Positions 21,622 to 32,947 of a stretch of 64,000 nt of DNA are shown here, one piece after another. The notes below the pieces were generated by a model. The model ran no database searches. It had not been told where the DNA came from and saw only the letters and a program-made list of their open reading frames with translations. The number at the start of each line of letters is the position of its first letter. Positions within the stretch are counted from its first letter, which is position 1. A program made the position numbers and the translations under genes. Source of the stretch: Diabrotica undecimpunctata (taxonomy: Eukaryota; Arthropoda; Insecta; Coleoptera; Chrysomelidae); NCBI RefSeq assembly GCF_040954645.1, contig NC_092805.1, positions 70,665,186 through 70,729,185 of the forward strand, given 5' to 3'.

Positions 21622-22766
21622 ATTAAATGTTGATCAGTTAAGAGTGGATTGCATTCTCATTTACATTTGAGATTCAGAGGACCTTGTCCCCTTAAGCAGA
21701 ACGGACAACTTTCCAATGGAGAAGCCAAGAGTCACTGATGAGGTCTGGCGGACCGAAACTGCTGTTTGGCGTTTCACACTTGATGGGTTGTGTTGATCTG
21801 CGACCATTGGATCAATAGTATAATTCAATGCCAGTAGGTGTATTACCCCTCGGAGTAGTGGTTTTTGTTGATCCAAACATAATTGGTTGGGTTTCGGTGA
21901 CCTAAACCGATCAGCAAAGGGCTCTTGTTGTTCCAAGTTGTACATGGGTGACCTGGCAGCATTGCACACGGAACACCGGTGATGACATATTAAATGTTGA
22001 TCAGTTAAGAATGGATTGCATTCTCATTTACATTTGAGATGCAGAGGACCTTGTCCCCTTAAGCAGAACGGACATCTTTCCAATGGAGAAGCCAAGCGTC
22101 ACTGATGAGGTCTGGCGGACCGCAACAACTGTTTGGCGTTTCACACTTGATGGGTTGTGTTGTGCTGCGACCATTGGATCAATAGTATAATTCAATGCCG
22201 GTAGGGGTATTAGCCCTCGGAGTAGTTGTTTCTGTTGATCTAAACATAATTAATTGGGTTTCGGCGGCCTAAACCGATCAGCACATGGCTCTTGTTGTTC
22301 CAAGCTGTACATGGGTGTCCTGGCAGCATTGCACACGGAACACCTGTGATGACATATTAAATGTTGATCAGTTAAGAGTGGATTGCATTCTCATTTACAT
22401 TTGAGATTCAGAGGACCTTGTCCCCTTAAGCAGAACGGACAACTTTCCAATGGAGAAGCCAAGCGTCACTGATAAGGTCTGGCGGACCGAAACAGCTGTT
22501 TGGCGTTTCACACTTGATGGGTTGTGTTGTTCTGCGACCATTGGATCAATAGTATAATTCAATGCCGGTAGGGGTATTAGCCCACGGAGTAGTTGTTTCT
22601 GTTGATCCAATCATAATTGGTTGGGTTTCGGTGACCTAAACCGATCAGCAAATGGCTCTTGTTGTTCCAAGCTGTACATGGGTGACCTGGCAGCATTGCA
22701 CACGGAACACCTGTGATGACATATTAAATGTTGATCAGTTAAGAGTGGATTGCATTCTCATTTACA
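21555..22766. repeat. Tandem satellite, 367-bp unit, about 3.3 copies
   Basis: The motif TACATGGGTGACCTGGCAGC or its variant recurs at 21574, 21941, 22308 and 22675, exactly 367 bp apart. Units are highly similar with a few substitutions. The array begins inside the recombinase frame (codons 1-22) and ends near TTCTCATTTACAT at about 22766. The short minus-strand frames in successive units are copies of one another and show no domain. Long-period arrays at the 5' side of a transposon gene can act as promoter monomers, but that is speculation here. Confidence 0.9.
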
Positions 22767-23390
22767 TATAAAATACTAGCTTTTATCCTCGATTCGATTA
22801 TGATGGCGTCTTCTGCCGAGAAGTTTCCCTTGAAAATACAACTTTTTTTAATAAAATGTATCATCTGTGCTTATTTGTGTCCCTGTCAAAATTGCAAAAA
22901 TAATCAATATGATCGGTTAAAAAGTTAAACAGGGAATGCGAAAAAAAAACAAGCCGACAAACACCTTACACTCACATTTATAATATTAGTTAATATTTTC
23001 ACAGAAAAAAAGACAAAGCATAACCAGAGATAGATAAAAACTAAGCATCTTAACGAAAGAATCTTATTAACACAGCGCCAAACCACATTTTCAAAATTCA
23101 CAACATTTTTAATGCATTTACAACCCCTAACATTAAATGCTTTTTAATACACAACGTTTTAGCAATGTGCTTCAAAAAATTATACACATGGCGCTGAGAA
23201 ATAAGGTTATAAAACCTTTCAAAAAGAATAAAAGACTGCAGATAACAAGAAAGTAAGATAAAACCAATAATATATTGTAAATCCAAAAACTAAACAAAAA
23301 ATATCCATTCTAAGAATTAAACTCAAACGCGAATCGACCAGATGTTACTCGAACCTTTATAAACCTGGAATCTAAGACAATCTAAGTGAC
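22767..23390. other. AT-rich spacer before the Harbinger element
   Basis: No gene or repeat recognised. It ends at TAA (23391-23393), the left target-site duplication of the PIF/Harbinger element. Confidence 0.6.
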
Positions 23391-23393
23391 TAA

Positions 23394-23560
23394 GCCCCGT
23401 ATTTATAGTCGGTACTCAAGCCCGTGCTTGAGCATGTGCTCCGCCAAGTCGAACTTACGTCAAAGTCATGCTCAAGTATTTGTTGTGTTCTATAAACGAT
23501 ACTTCGGGTATTCTCGTACAAGGTTGATCTCAAGCACGAAAAATTAGTACAGTAAAAGTA
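23394..23560 (+). repeat. Left terminal and subterminal repeats of Harbinger
   Basis: The terminal inverted repeat is followed by several copies of a TRCTCAAG/CTTGAGCA motif in both orientations (for example GTACTCAAGCC, GTGCTTGAGCATG, ATGCTCAAG, GATCTCAAGCAC). Clustered short repeats near the ends are where Harbinger Myb-like and nuclease proteins are expected to bind. Confidence 0.75.
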
Positions 23561-23986
23561 AGTTTCGAATAAATATCGAATAAAAAGAAGATTCTGTCAA
23601 TTTTATCATAATTGTGACTAAATTTTTAGCGCCAAATTTAGTTTATGCTTTGGCCCGCGCAAAGTTGGTTTATAGTATAGTATACTTACTGAAATTTTGT
23701 GTTTGGTATTAATATTTTGTGTTTGAAATTAAGGGATTTATTATTAATTAAGGAATTAATTGGATTAACTATTTTAAGGTATGTAATATATTATAAAAAA
23801 TATTTATTCTAGAGAATTAATTTCCATTTTGTTACTGTGTCTGAGGCATAATTTTAGATGTTCAATATATGCTTACATGTATATTTGTTTTTGGATATAT
23901 TTATATGTGTGTAATGCGTTACAATCATTATAATTATATTGTCTGTATAAGCCGTACGCTAAATAAATTGGTTATCTAAATTTTAG

Positions 23987-25038
23987 ATGAGTGGAAATGG
24001 CATGAAATATGCACCTTACTCAACAAAGGAAAAAGTTCTCCTAATCCAGCTGGTAACTGAAAACGGTGTGGTAGAGAATAAAAGGACAGACGGTGCTTCG
24101 ACAATGGAGAAAAAGATGGCTTGGGAGTTAATAACAAGAAATTATAACTGCCAGCCTGAGGTCAACAACATCAGGACCAGCGACCAGCTTCGAAAATTGT
24201 GTAACAACCTAAAACAAAGGTAGAATACTTTTATTAGTTTAAGCAAATGCTTAAGTATTGACCAATAATTTTTTTTATCATAGGAAACGCAAAGAAACAA
24301 CAGCACTGCGTCACAGCATGTTAGCTACAGGTGGTGGTCCCCCGATAAAGCCAGAGTGTGATGCAGTGCTGGAGTTAGTTGAAGAGGCTGGTCCCAATAT
24401 AGATGTCAGCATCGACTGTTCTTTTGATAGCACAGCAGTCTTTGAAAAAGGTAAATGTACTAAATTTGTAACTGTGCTTTACTCATAGTATAATTGTAGG
24501 CCAAAAACAGTTCAACCAGCTGGGAAGCTCAATAGCAGGACCATCAGTAGCCTCTGACCCCCCTCACTTCTTTCCCACTACAGAGTTCAAAGAAATGGAC
24601 TTGTTATGTAAGTATGATGTAATAATTTTGAGCAGTCTTCCTGTACACTTAATAATAGTTTCAGGTAATACTTGTAGTGTGACACCTGCTGTTCATACAG
24701 AAGAGGATGATGATGATGTGCTTCAAAGTGGTAAGTGTTTTAAATGTAGTTAAAGCCATATGTACTTAACAATAATATCAATTTTAGCAAACACTCCTAC
24801 TTCTAGTAGGGCACTGGGTGCTATACCACAAATATTGTCTGAAAATAAACAACGGTCCAAGAAAATGAGGGATACCATCAGACAGCAAGACGAGATTCAC
24901 AGGATGAAAATTAAGATTTTGGAAGAAGATATGCTGAGGGCAAAAGCCTTAAGAGAAGCAGCTGAGAAGGAGAGGCAGAGAGCTACTGATGAAGCTGAAT
25001 TAGCTTCATTGAAGTTAATAGACTATAAAAAAGGGTAA
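23987..25038 (+). CDS. Harbinger Myb/SANT-like DNA-binding protein, five exons
   Basis: I infer exons 23987-24219, 24284-24450, 24500-24607, 24665-24730 and 24788-25038, joined by introns that all begin GT and end AG and keep the frame (825 nt, 274 residues). Residues 1-80 (YAPYSTKEKVLLIQLV ... ELITRNYNCQPEV ... RTSDQLRKLCNNLKQRKRK) form a Myb/SANT-like DNA-binding domain as in FSBP-like proteins. The middle is acidic, and the C-terminus is a coiled coil (MRDTIRQQDEIHRMKIKILE and following). In PIF/Harbinger elements this second protein brings the nuclease to the transposon ends and into the nucleus. The start ATG follows TTTTAG, so a 5' non-coding exon is possible. No stop or frameshift is seen: probably intact. 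Confidence 0.8.
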
Positions 25039-25147
25039 TTATAGATTTTATCATGTTTGACTTGTTACTAGAATTTGGCTATAATTAATTGTATATTTTC
25101 AGGCGCTAAAAGATCTTTTTCCTTTGTTGGGTACTCTGCATTTTTAG

Positions 25148-25368
25148 AGAGAATGTTAGGAATAAGCCACAATATATTTATTTACATATTTTATTTACTG
25201 ATTTTTTTCGATCTATATGACCAGAGGGCTGTTATCATAGATACAAAATTGTGATTTATTTTCAGAAAATAAATCACAATTTTGTATTTTTGGTAACAAT
25301 ATCTGGTCATAGACATCAAAACATCAGTAACTATAACATATAAATAAACATTGTGGCTTATTCCCAAC
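25148..25368. repeat. Imperfect hairpin MITE inside Harbinger
   Basis: GGAATAAGCCACAATATATT (25150s) pairs with AATAAACATTGTGGCTTATTC (about 25345-25366). The centre is a tight palindrome, ACAAAATTGTGATTTATTTT / AAAATAAATCACAATTTTGT (about 25241-25287). The whole of about 220 bp can fold into one long hairpin. It lies just after the Myb gene and might also form its 3' UTR. Confidence 0.7.
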
Positions 25369-25434
25369 TGAAGATAGTGTTAACTCAGTCTTACACTGGC
25401 CTTTTCACTTTCGGAGCACTGAATGTCAGAGGAG

Positions 25435-25631
25435 GGTCTGTTTTAGCAGGTAGGCATTTGACGTAGAATCAGCGACGAGAGGGCGTTTTAAAGTACCTCG
25501 GGAACTATCGCCGGGACTACGAAGAATGAATCCTGCACTAAGATCAGTCAGGCGGCGTACTGGACTGAGATGTCTTTTGAAGATTTCAGACCCCCCCTCT
25601 ATAAAGACGAAAAAAAATTAAAAAAAAAAAT
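25435..25631 (+). mobile_element. Short retroposon (SINE or truncated LINE) with R1-like 3' tail
   Basis: A relatively GC-rich segment that ends in GATGTCTTTTGAAGATTTCAG, a C-run and an A-rich tail (25605-25631). The beginning (GAGGAGGGTCTGTTTTAGCAGGTAGGC) and the end resemble the last 150 bp of the R1-type LINE at 47654-51192, while the middle differs. It is either a SINE sharing the LINE tail or a truncated copy of a related LINE. No coding capacity. Confidence 0.6.
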
Positions 25632-25926
25632 ATACTTTGTGTTGTAAAAACATTGGTTATTTTCTTTCTATTCTCCTTCCTGTTTATTTTATTTCTAGAT
25701 AGTATTTAATGTAGATTTAAGGTTCTTAATATTTTAATTTCAGCTGGTAAGATATGGTTTTACCTTTTTATTTGTTGTATAGTCTTTTGTTTTTAGATTA
25801 TGTATGTTTCTCTTTCAGTTTTTTTAAGTATTGATTGCTACATAGATCATATTTTTATGTTGTTTACTGAAAATTATTAAAATACTGAGTTTGCATCATT
25901 TTTAGTAAATTGCTGCCACTGCAATA

Positions 25927-25943
25927 TATACATGTATATATAC

Positions 25944-25981
<38 letters not shown>
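25927..25981. repeat. (TA)n-rich microsatellite
   Basis: Interrupted TACA/TATA followed by a pure TA run, inside the Harbinger element. Confidence 0.9.
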
Positions 25982-25984
<3 letters not shown>

Positions 25985-26309
25985 CATCATTTTTTTGTAA
26001 TGTTCTAATTGTTTACAGTTTACTCCTGATGAAGCTATAAAATAAAATAATCTATTTTATATTGTATTTAATTATAACTGTATAATTTTTTAAATAAAGA
26101 ATATTAATATTCTAAATTTGTATAATTTTTATTTGGTAAGGAAAGGTTTTATGAAAGGAATAAACAATTAAAAGGAGGGAAACTCCTTGTACTCAGTAAA
26201 GACATACTTGCTTAAGTTGTCTGAGCATAGTGAGTGAAAAACCCTCATTTATTTTAAATTAAAACATAAAAAAATACATTTTTATAAATAAGACAAAAAC
26301 ATACTATAT

Positions 26310-26925
26310 TTAACATAATATAAGTATTCAATAATGTATTCTCAAAATAAACAACTTTGAATTGAACTGAACAAAGATTAGATATAAGAAAGAAATAAAA
26401 TAAAATATTGAAATTTTAAAAATAAAAAATTGGAAAAATAAATCATGAACAAAACGTGTAATCAAGCTAATGATAATCATTCTGACATTTTCAGAAATAA
26501 GATAAAACATACTACATCTAACATAATACAAATATTCAATAATGTATTATCAAACTAAACAAATGCCAATTGAAAAAAGCTTGTGTATAAGGAAGCAATG
26601 AAATAAACTATTGAAATTTTAAAAATAAAAAATTGGAAGAACAAATCATGAACAAAAAGTGTAATCAAGCTAATTATAATGATGCTGATATTTTGAGAAA
26701 TAAGATAAAACATACTACAGCTAACATAATGCAAGTATTCAATAATGTATTCTCAAACTAAACAAACAAATGCCAATTGAACAAAGGTTAGATATAAGGA
26801 ATACAATTAAATATTGAAATTTTAAAAATTAAAAGAACAAATCATGAATAAAAAGTGTTATCAAGCTAATGATGATGCTAACATATATCTACCTATAATA
26901 AGATAAGTATTCAATAATGTATTTT
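26310..26925. repeat. Tandem repeat of about 170-210 bp, 3+ copies
   Basis: The anchor AAGTATTCAATAATGTATT recurs at 26322, about 26531, 26733 and 26905. It is accompanied each time by shared blocks (ATTGAAATTTTAAAAAT, AAATCATGAA, GTGTAATCAAGCTAAT). Units are diverged and vary in length. The array lies directly downstream of the nuclease stop codon (26931 on the minus strand), so it probably forms part of that transcript's 3' end. Confidence 0.8.
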
Positions 26926-26930
26926 AATTC

Positions 26931-27702
26931 TTATGCAAAATATTGGTGAATAAAATGTCTCCTAAAATTTAAACCTCGTTCCACATCATTAACATTTCTA
27001 TTTACTGGCACATCAATATTTTCTACAAAATCATCATCATTATTATTTTCTTGTAAACCTATATTATAAAGTACTGCTGTAGCACATATTATTGCAAGAG
27101 ATGTATTTAATTTAGTTTGTAGACCTCGTTGAACACAAGGAAACCATCTTTTCCAGGTTCCAAATAGCCTTTCAACAACAATTCTTGTTCTTATATGTGC
27201 ACTATTATACCTATTTTCTTGATCATTACCTAAAAAGAGATATCCATCAAATAACCTATTTTTTAGCCAATTATCAATAAATACCTGGCTGTAATACTGG
27301 AGTAAGTAGATAGTGTCTGCATGCATATCCACTGTCACCTATTAATAATCCTGGAATTTCACCTCTTTCCATTCTAACTCGTAATGCACTTTGATCAAAT
27401 ATCAAGCTGTCATGACTTGATCCGGGATGTCGCACAACAATATCCATAATCTCTCTTCTAGGACCTGAAACAACCTGCAATTTATTTATATAATGAGGGC
27501 CTGGATAAGAAAGATCAATCTATACCTGCACATTTAATGAAAAAAAGCCTTTTCTATTACGAAATACTTCCCCATTATTACCACCTGGATTAGATATCTT
27601 GATGTGGGTGCAATCAATACACCCAGAAACATTTGGAAAATAGGCAACCTCATAAAAACTTGTTATATTCCTCCTAAATCCTTGTCCAGTATGGGGAAAC
27701 CC
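26931..27702 (-). pseudogene. HARBI1-like nuclease (DDE_Tnp_4), N-terminus missing
   Basis: Three exons can be read on the minus strand: 27702-27526, 27474-27295 or slightly shorter (donor at about 27285), and 27229-26931. They are separated by 51-bp and 55-bp GT-AG introns that restore the frame. The DDE residues are visible: D in SGCIDCTHIKI, D in LIGDSGYACRHYLLTP and E in RIVVERLFGTWKRWFPC. What looks like a frameshift between the second D and the E is therefore a micro-intron. The frame is closed upstream of 27702 by TGA, and only about 120 bp remain before the right terminal repeats. About 130-150 residues, including the N-terminal helical region normal for a roughly 350-residue HARBI1 protein, are missing. 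It would cut and join transposon ends if complete; here it is probably inactive. Confidence 0.8.
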
Positions 27703-27825
27703 TCATATTCTTCAACTTCGTCATACATTTTTTATTGTAATGAGAAAAACAAAAAAAATATATTGGAAGCGAATCGGAAAACAAATTTAACAAATATAAA
27801 CAACAAAAGTTAGGTTAGGATCCCG

Positions 27826-27983
27826 TGCTCAAGGCAGGTCGATCCGATGCTTGAGTACGAGCTGTCATTTCTGCGTACTCAAGCTCGATTTCGTACTTGA
27901 GAACGGTTTATAGAACACAAATTTCATTCAAGGTCGACCTCAAGCATCGACCGATACTTGAGCATCGACTATAAATATGGGCC
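27826..27983 (-). repeat. Right terminal and subterminal repeats of Harbinger
   Basis: Mirror of the left end. The outermost bases complement the left terminal repeat, and the motif TGCTCAAG/CTTGAGTA occurs about six times (GTGCTCAAGG, ATGCTTGAGTACG, GTACTCAAGC, GTACTTGAG, CCTCAAGCATC, TACTTGAGCATC). Confidence 0.75.
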
Positions 27984-28009
27984 TAACTGGCTTCCAAAAT
28001 CGTATCACA

Positions 28010-28660
<651 letters not shown>

Positions 28661-28736
<76 letters not shown>
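28661..28736. repeat. (TA)n microsatellite
   Basis: Pure TA array starting immediately after the GAT-type tail of the RTE fragment and ending at the truncated start of an I-like LINE remnant. It may have grown from the LINE tail. Confidence 0.95.
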
Positions 28737-28737
<1 letters not shown>

Positions 28738-28749
28738 CCCTCTTAGTGC

Positions 28750-29875
28750 AACAAGTAGATAACTCGAAATTCATAGATTTAATATTATCCTGGATTATGG
28801 TAGTCATTTGTATGGATCAGCGGCACAAATTCATTTAGACAAAATAGAAACCCAAAAAAACAAAAGTCTAAAAATATGTCTTGGATATGTCAAGTCAACT
28901 TCAATAAATATTATGAAAGCAGAAGCTGTAGAACCACCGTTACAACTAAGAAGGCAACTAATTAGTAACAATATCACAAAAGCATTTGCTAAATCCACAA
29001 GTTATATAATTCCTATCCATGAACTGTCAATTTTAGTACTCACACAGTCTTATTGGCTAAGAAAGAAAACTCCGCTAATTTGTGAAAGTTATACCACTCT
29101 TTCCCAATTCAGGTCGGTACTGTACACATCAAAAACCCAACCAATATTTTCAGAACATCCGCATATCCTTTTTTCTAAAAAAATTAAGACGTTTCAGATT
29201 GACAAAAACGACAACTTCCTCGAAACGGTCAATCAACGGTGGCCTGACTATTATCAGATTTACACCGATGGATCAAAAAAAATTCGTAGAGGTTCCACTT
29301 TTTACGATCACACCTCAAAATATCATGAAGAGTTCAGATTACCAGATGAGGCAACGATATATACAGCAGAAATGTTTGCAATAAGTGAAGCTCTAAAATA
29401 TATACTTAGGACGTATAGACTCAAAAGTGTCATATTTACGGATTGTAGAGGTGTCATAGAAACTAAAAAATATAAGTGCGGCCAAGAACTTAAGTCATCT
29501 AGAAGTAGAAATACTATAGACCAATCACGGAATACTTATGTATGTATGTTACTAAATGTCACCAAGCTATAAGTGTAAAATTGGTTTAATTGATGATTCC
29601 TCATGTTTATGTGGTGTACTTGGGGACTTAACACACATTCTACTTGGTTGTTCATTAAATAGTCAAAGCATAGATAAATTTTATAATGAAGTTGTTAATA
29701 ACAAAATGTGCTTACCCATAAATTTAAATTGTATAATTTTCAATAAGAATATTAATATATTGTACTGCTTATTTAATCACGCCAAAAGGTGCAAAATGAA
29801 ATCAAATCAGCAAAACACAAAAAAAATAACACAAAAAAAAGTAACTTTTACACTACTAATACTTTAAGCAATGTT
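28750..29875 (+). pseudogene. I-like LINE ORF2 C-terminal remnant (RNase H and zinc knuckle)
   Basis: Begins in the RT thumb region (ILDYGSHLYGSAAQIHLDKIE). The open frame 28808-29572 then contains an RNase H domain: YQIYTDGSKK, IYTAEMFAISEAL and VIFTDCRGVI supply the first D, E and second D. A deletion and frameshift near 29490-29550 remove the end of RNase H. The final frame 29556-29867 has the CCHC-type tail CLCG ... DLTHILLGC. It is the same family as the remnant at 6900-8645 (ETQKNKSLKICLGYVKST against EIQKNKCLRLCLSCLKST). Confidence 0.8.
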
Positions 29876-30299
29876 ATTGTGAAGAAGGATGAGCTTTCTT
29901 TAAATTTCTGTAAAGTTTTTTTGTTTATTTTTTTGTTTATTTTTTTAAATTATTATAGTTAGAGAAAAAATCGTCTGACTAATTGGTCTTTACCAAAGCC
30001 ATCTAATTAATTAAAAAAATATTATCCACTTTAAAGATTGAAAACGCAAAAAAATTACACTTGGTAAATAATCAAAAATGTTTATTATCCATACAGATAT
30101 GTTGCATATCGAACTATAATTTTTTAATTTTGTAGACAATTAAGTTCTATGCCTTTACATAATTTGATTAAAAACCTTAGATATCTAGTTGTTGCTGAAA
30201 ATCTAGGCATAAAAAAAATATATATCCATTTTTAATCGCAAGCAATTAAACGCAAATCACCTACTAAATTCAACTTTATTTGGAATAAAAAATGAACAG

Positions 30300-30490
30300 A
30301 AGTTCTTCTTCTTCTTCTTTTTGGCTTTTATTCTTCTGAATAATCAGCCAGTACATTTGTTTTGTTAATTTTTGGGCCACTGTCGTGAGTCTGAGAATAT
30401 CTCATGCCCTATTATCAATTATCATTGACATATAGACATTTTTTCTACAAATCTACATTTTATTTATGTTTTCTATTTTCTTATCGTTGG
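30300..30490 (-). mobile_element. Probable LINE 3' tail with (GAA)n
   Basis: On the minus strand a GAAGAAGAAGAAGAAC tract at about 30303-30318 terminates a roughly 170-bp segment whose short translation (GMRYSQTHDSG, then NVLADYSEE) resembles LINE ends. Too little remains for a firm family assignment. It adjoins the 3' end of the long I-like LINE. Confidence 0.35.
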
Positions 30491-30525
30491 TTTAAATGTT
30501 AATATTGGATAGGTTATTATTAAGG

Positions 30526-32884
30526 TTATAATTTTATATGGTTGATCTGTAGGAATCTGATTCGAATTTTGATAATTTTAGGGTTAATCTCGCATAGAAG
30601 CATTGGTATGTTAATTGGGGTTTTAATATTAATTTTGATCAGCTCCTGATAGACATCATAATCTTTTATTTTGTTTATTGGGCATTCCCAAAATATGTGT
30701 TCTAGTGTATCCATTTGCCCACATTCACAATATGGGTTATCGCGAATGTTGATTTTATATAAATGTACTCCTGTCAGGCAATGACCACTCCTCATTCTAA
30801 TAATGGTAGTAATATGCCGCCTATCTATGTATGAGATTGTGTCAAACCATGGTTTATTAGGAAAAAAATTTTGTATGTTGTTATACCACTTGCCTTTATA
30901 TTGAAAAGAATTTAACCAATTATTTTGATGCATAGAACATATTTTATTTTTTAATAATGGCATGATATCCAAGTTACTTAATCGAATTTTAGCAGGAATA
31001 TTTAATTCAGCCCCAATCTTTGCCAGTTTGTCAGCTATTTCATTTCCCTTGATATCATTATGTCCAGGAATCCAACATAATCTAATATCTTTTCCATATT
31101 TATTTAAATAGTATAGTTTCTTTTTAACTTGCAAGACTGTGTAATCTTTTGTTGCAGTTATCATATTGTTATTAATGTTGTCTATAGCGCTCTTTGAGTC
31201 CGTAAATATTATAGCTTTATCAAAACTTTTTTCCTCACAAATCATTAGACCCTTTTGAATAGCTATTATTTCTGCTGTACAGATATTAATAAGTGAAGGA
31301 ATTTTTTCAGAAAAGGAATAATTTATACTAGGTATGTGTATTCCTATGCCCGTTTTGGCTTCCTCAAGGTTTTGATTTTTTTGTTTTTTTGAAGCATCTG
31401 TAAATATTTGTGTGTAATTATAGTAATACGAATTTACAAAATTGTAATATTCCCAAAGGTTATGGGAACTATTTTTTTTAATAATGTTTTTATAATTGGT
31501 ACATTATAAGTGTAGATATCATATTCATTTGAGTAGCAGGCTGGTATGTCACTTGTGTTCATTGATGGTAAAAACTTTTTAACTTCTGTTAGAGTGTCAA
31601 TCAAATATGTTGGATTTTTTCCCTTCCAATATCCTTGTTGATAACCATGATATTTTTTTAAGTCTAGAAGCATATTTAATAATGAGTGATTTGGAGTTGT
31701 GCTAATCTTTGCTATGTATTTCGTGGCAATCCATTTAAATCTATGGTGTAGATCGATAGTTGCACTTTCTGCTAAAATGACATTAGTGGGAGTAGATTTC
31801 ATCACCCCATGTGTTGTTCTCAAAGCTTGGAATTGTATTCGGTTTAATTTCATAAAATTTTGTTGAGAGAAGTTATTAATTATACTAGCGCCATAATCTA
31901 ATTGTGATTGTATCAAGCCATTATATATTAATTTTAGTGTTCTTGGGTCTGATCCCCACCATACTCTATAAAGAGCACGTATTATATTAATGCCCTTTTG
32001 GGCTTTATTAATCATGTTATCTATTTGGTCTGACCAATTTAGATTGTGCTTAAATATTATACCTAAATATTTTTTCGACAGAACATTAGGGATTATATAG
32101 TCATTAATTAATTTTTATATCTGTTGGATTACTAATAGGACGGTTCATTTTAAACCACAAAGTCTCGCATTTTGATGAGGATAGTTTAAGATTATGTGTA
32201 TCAAACCATTTGGATAATTCATATAGGATAAAGTTTACCTGATTTGCTATATGGTTAAAATTACTACCTTTTGTTAAGATAATTAGATCATCTGCATATG
32301 ACAGAAGTACACAATTTTCAGGCATTATTGTGTATATATTTTTAAGATAAATATTGAATAATATTGGGCTTAAAGGTGAGCCTTGTATTAGACCTTGTGT
32401 AGTATGCGATGGTCCAACCATTTCGTGATAATGATTTTTAACATATAGAGTCCTATTGTTTAAGAATAATTGAAATATAAGGTTGTTGATGTCTACTGGA
32501 ATATGAAGATTATTAAAAAGTCTGTATAGTATGTAAATATTCACATGATCGAAAGCTGCTTTAATATCTAAGAAAGTAGCATTTACATATTGGTTTTGTG
32601 AGAAAGCCAATTGAACATAAGTATTTAAATAATTTAAATTATCGTTAACTCCCATACCTTTTCTAAATCCTACTTGAAATTGGCTAAATGTTTTTTGATT
32701 TTCCACGATCCAATCCAGCCTATTTTTAATCATTGATTCCAGTAGTTTTACTACACATGATGAAAGTCCCAGAGCTCTATAATTTTCTGCTTTTAAATTA
32801 TAATTTTGAATTTTGTTGTTCTTAGGAATACTTATAATAATTTGAGTTTTCCACTCATTGGGAATCAGTTCACCTTCTTTAACC

Positions 32885-32947
<63 letters not shown>

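Larger units (their letters stand above)
23394..27983. mobile_element. PIF/Harbinger DNA transposon
   Basis: The element is flanked by the 3-bp duplication TAA (23391-23393 and 27984-27986), as expected for this superfamily (TWA targets). The termini are inverted: GCCCCGTATTTATAGTCGGT on the left and the complement GGCCCATATTTATAGTCGAT on the right. It carries the two genes typical of the superfamily in opposite orientation and converging: a Myb/SANT-like DNA-binding protein (+, 23987-25038) and a HARBI1-like nuclease (-, 27702-26931). Nested inside are a hairpin MITE, a LINE/SINE tail with poly(A), a (TA)n array and a tandem repeat. The nuclease lacks its N-terminal third, so the copy is probably non-autonomous. 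Confidence 0.9.

Noticed and set aside
21661..22610. Repeated minus-strand frames ending SVLLKGTRSSESQM
   Set aside because: They are copies produced by the 367-bp satellite, not independent genes.
21555..22766. CRISPR-like array
   Set aside because: The 367-bp unit repeats in full without unique spacers; this is a eukaryotic tandem satellite.
27230..27294. Frameshift mutation in the HARBI1-like gene
   Set aside because: A 55-bp GT-AG segment explains the break as an intron that restores the conserved frame.
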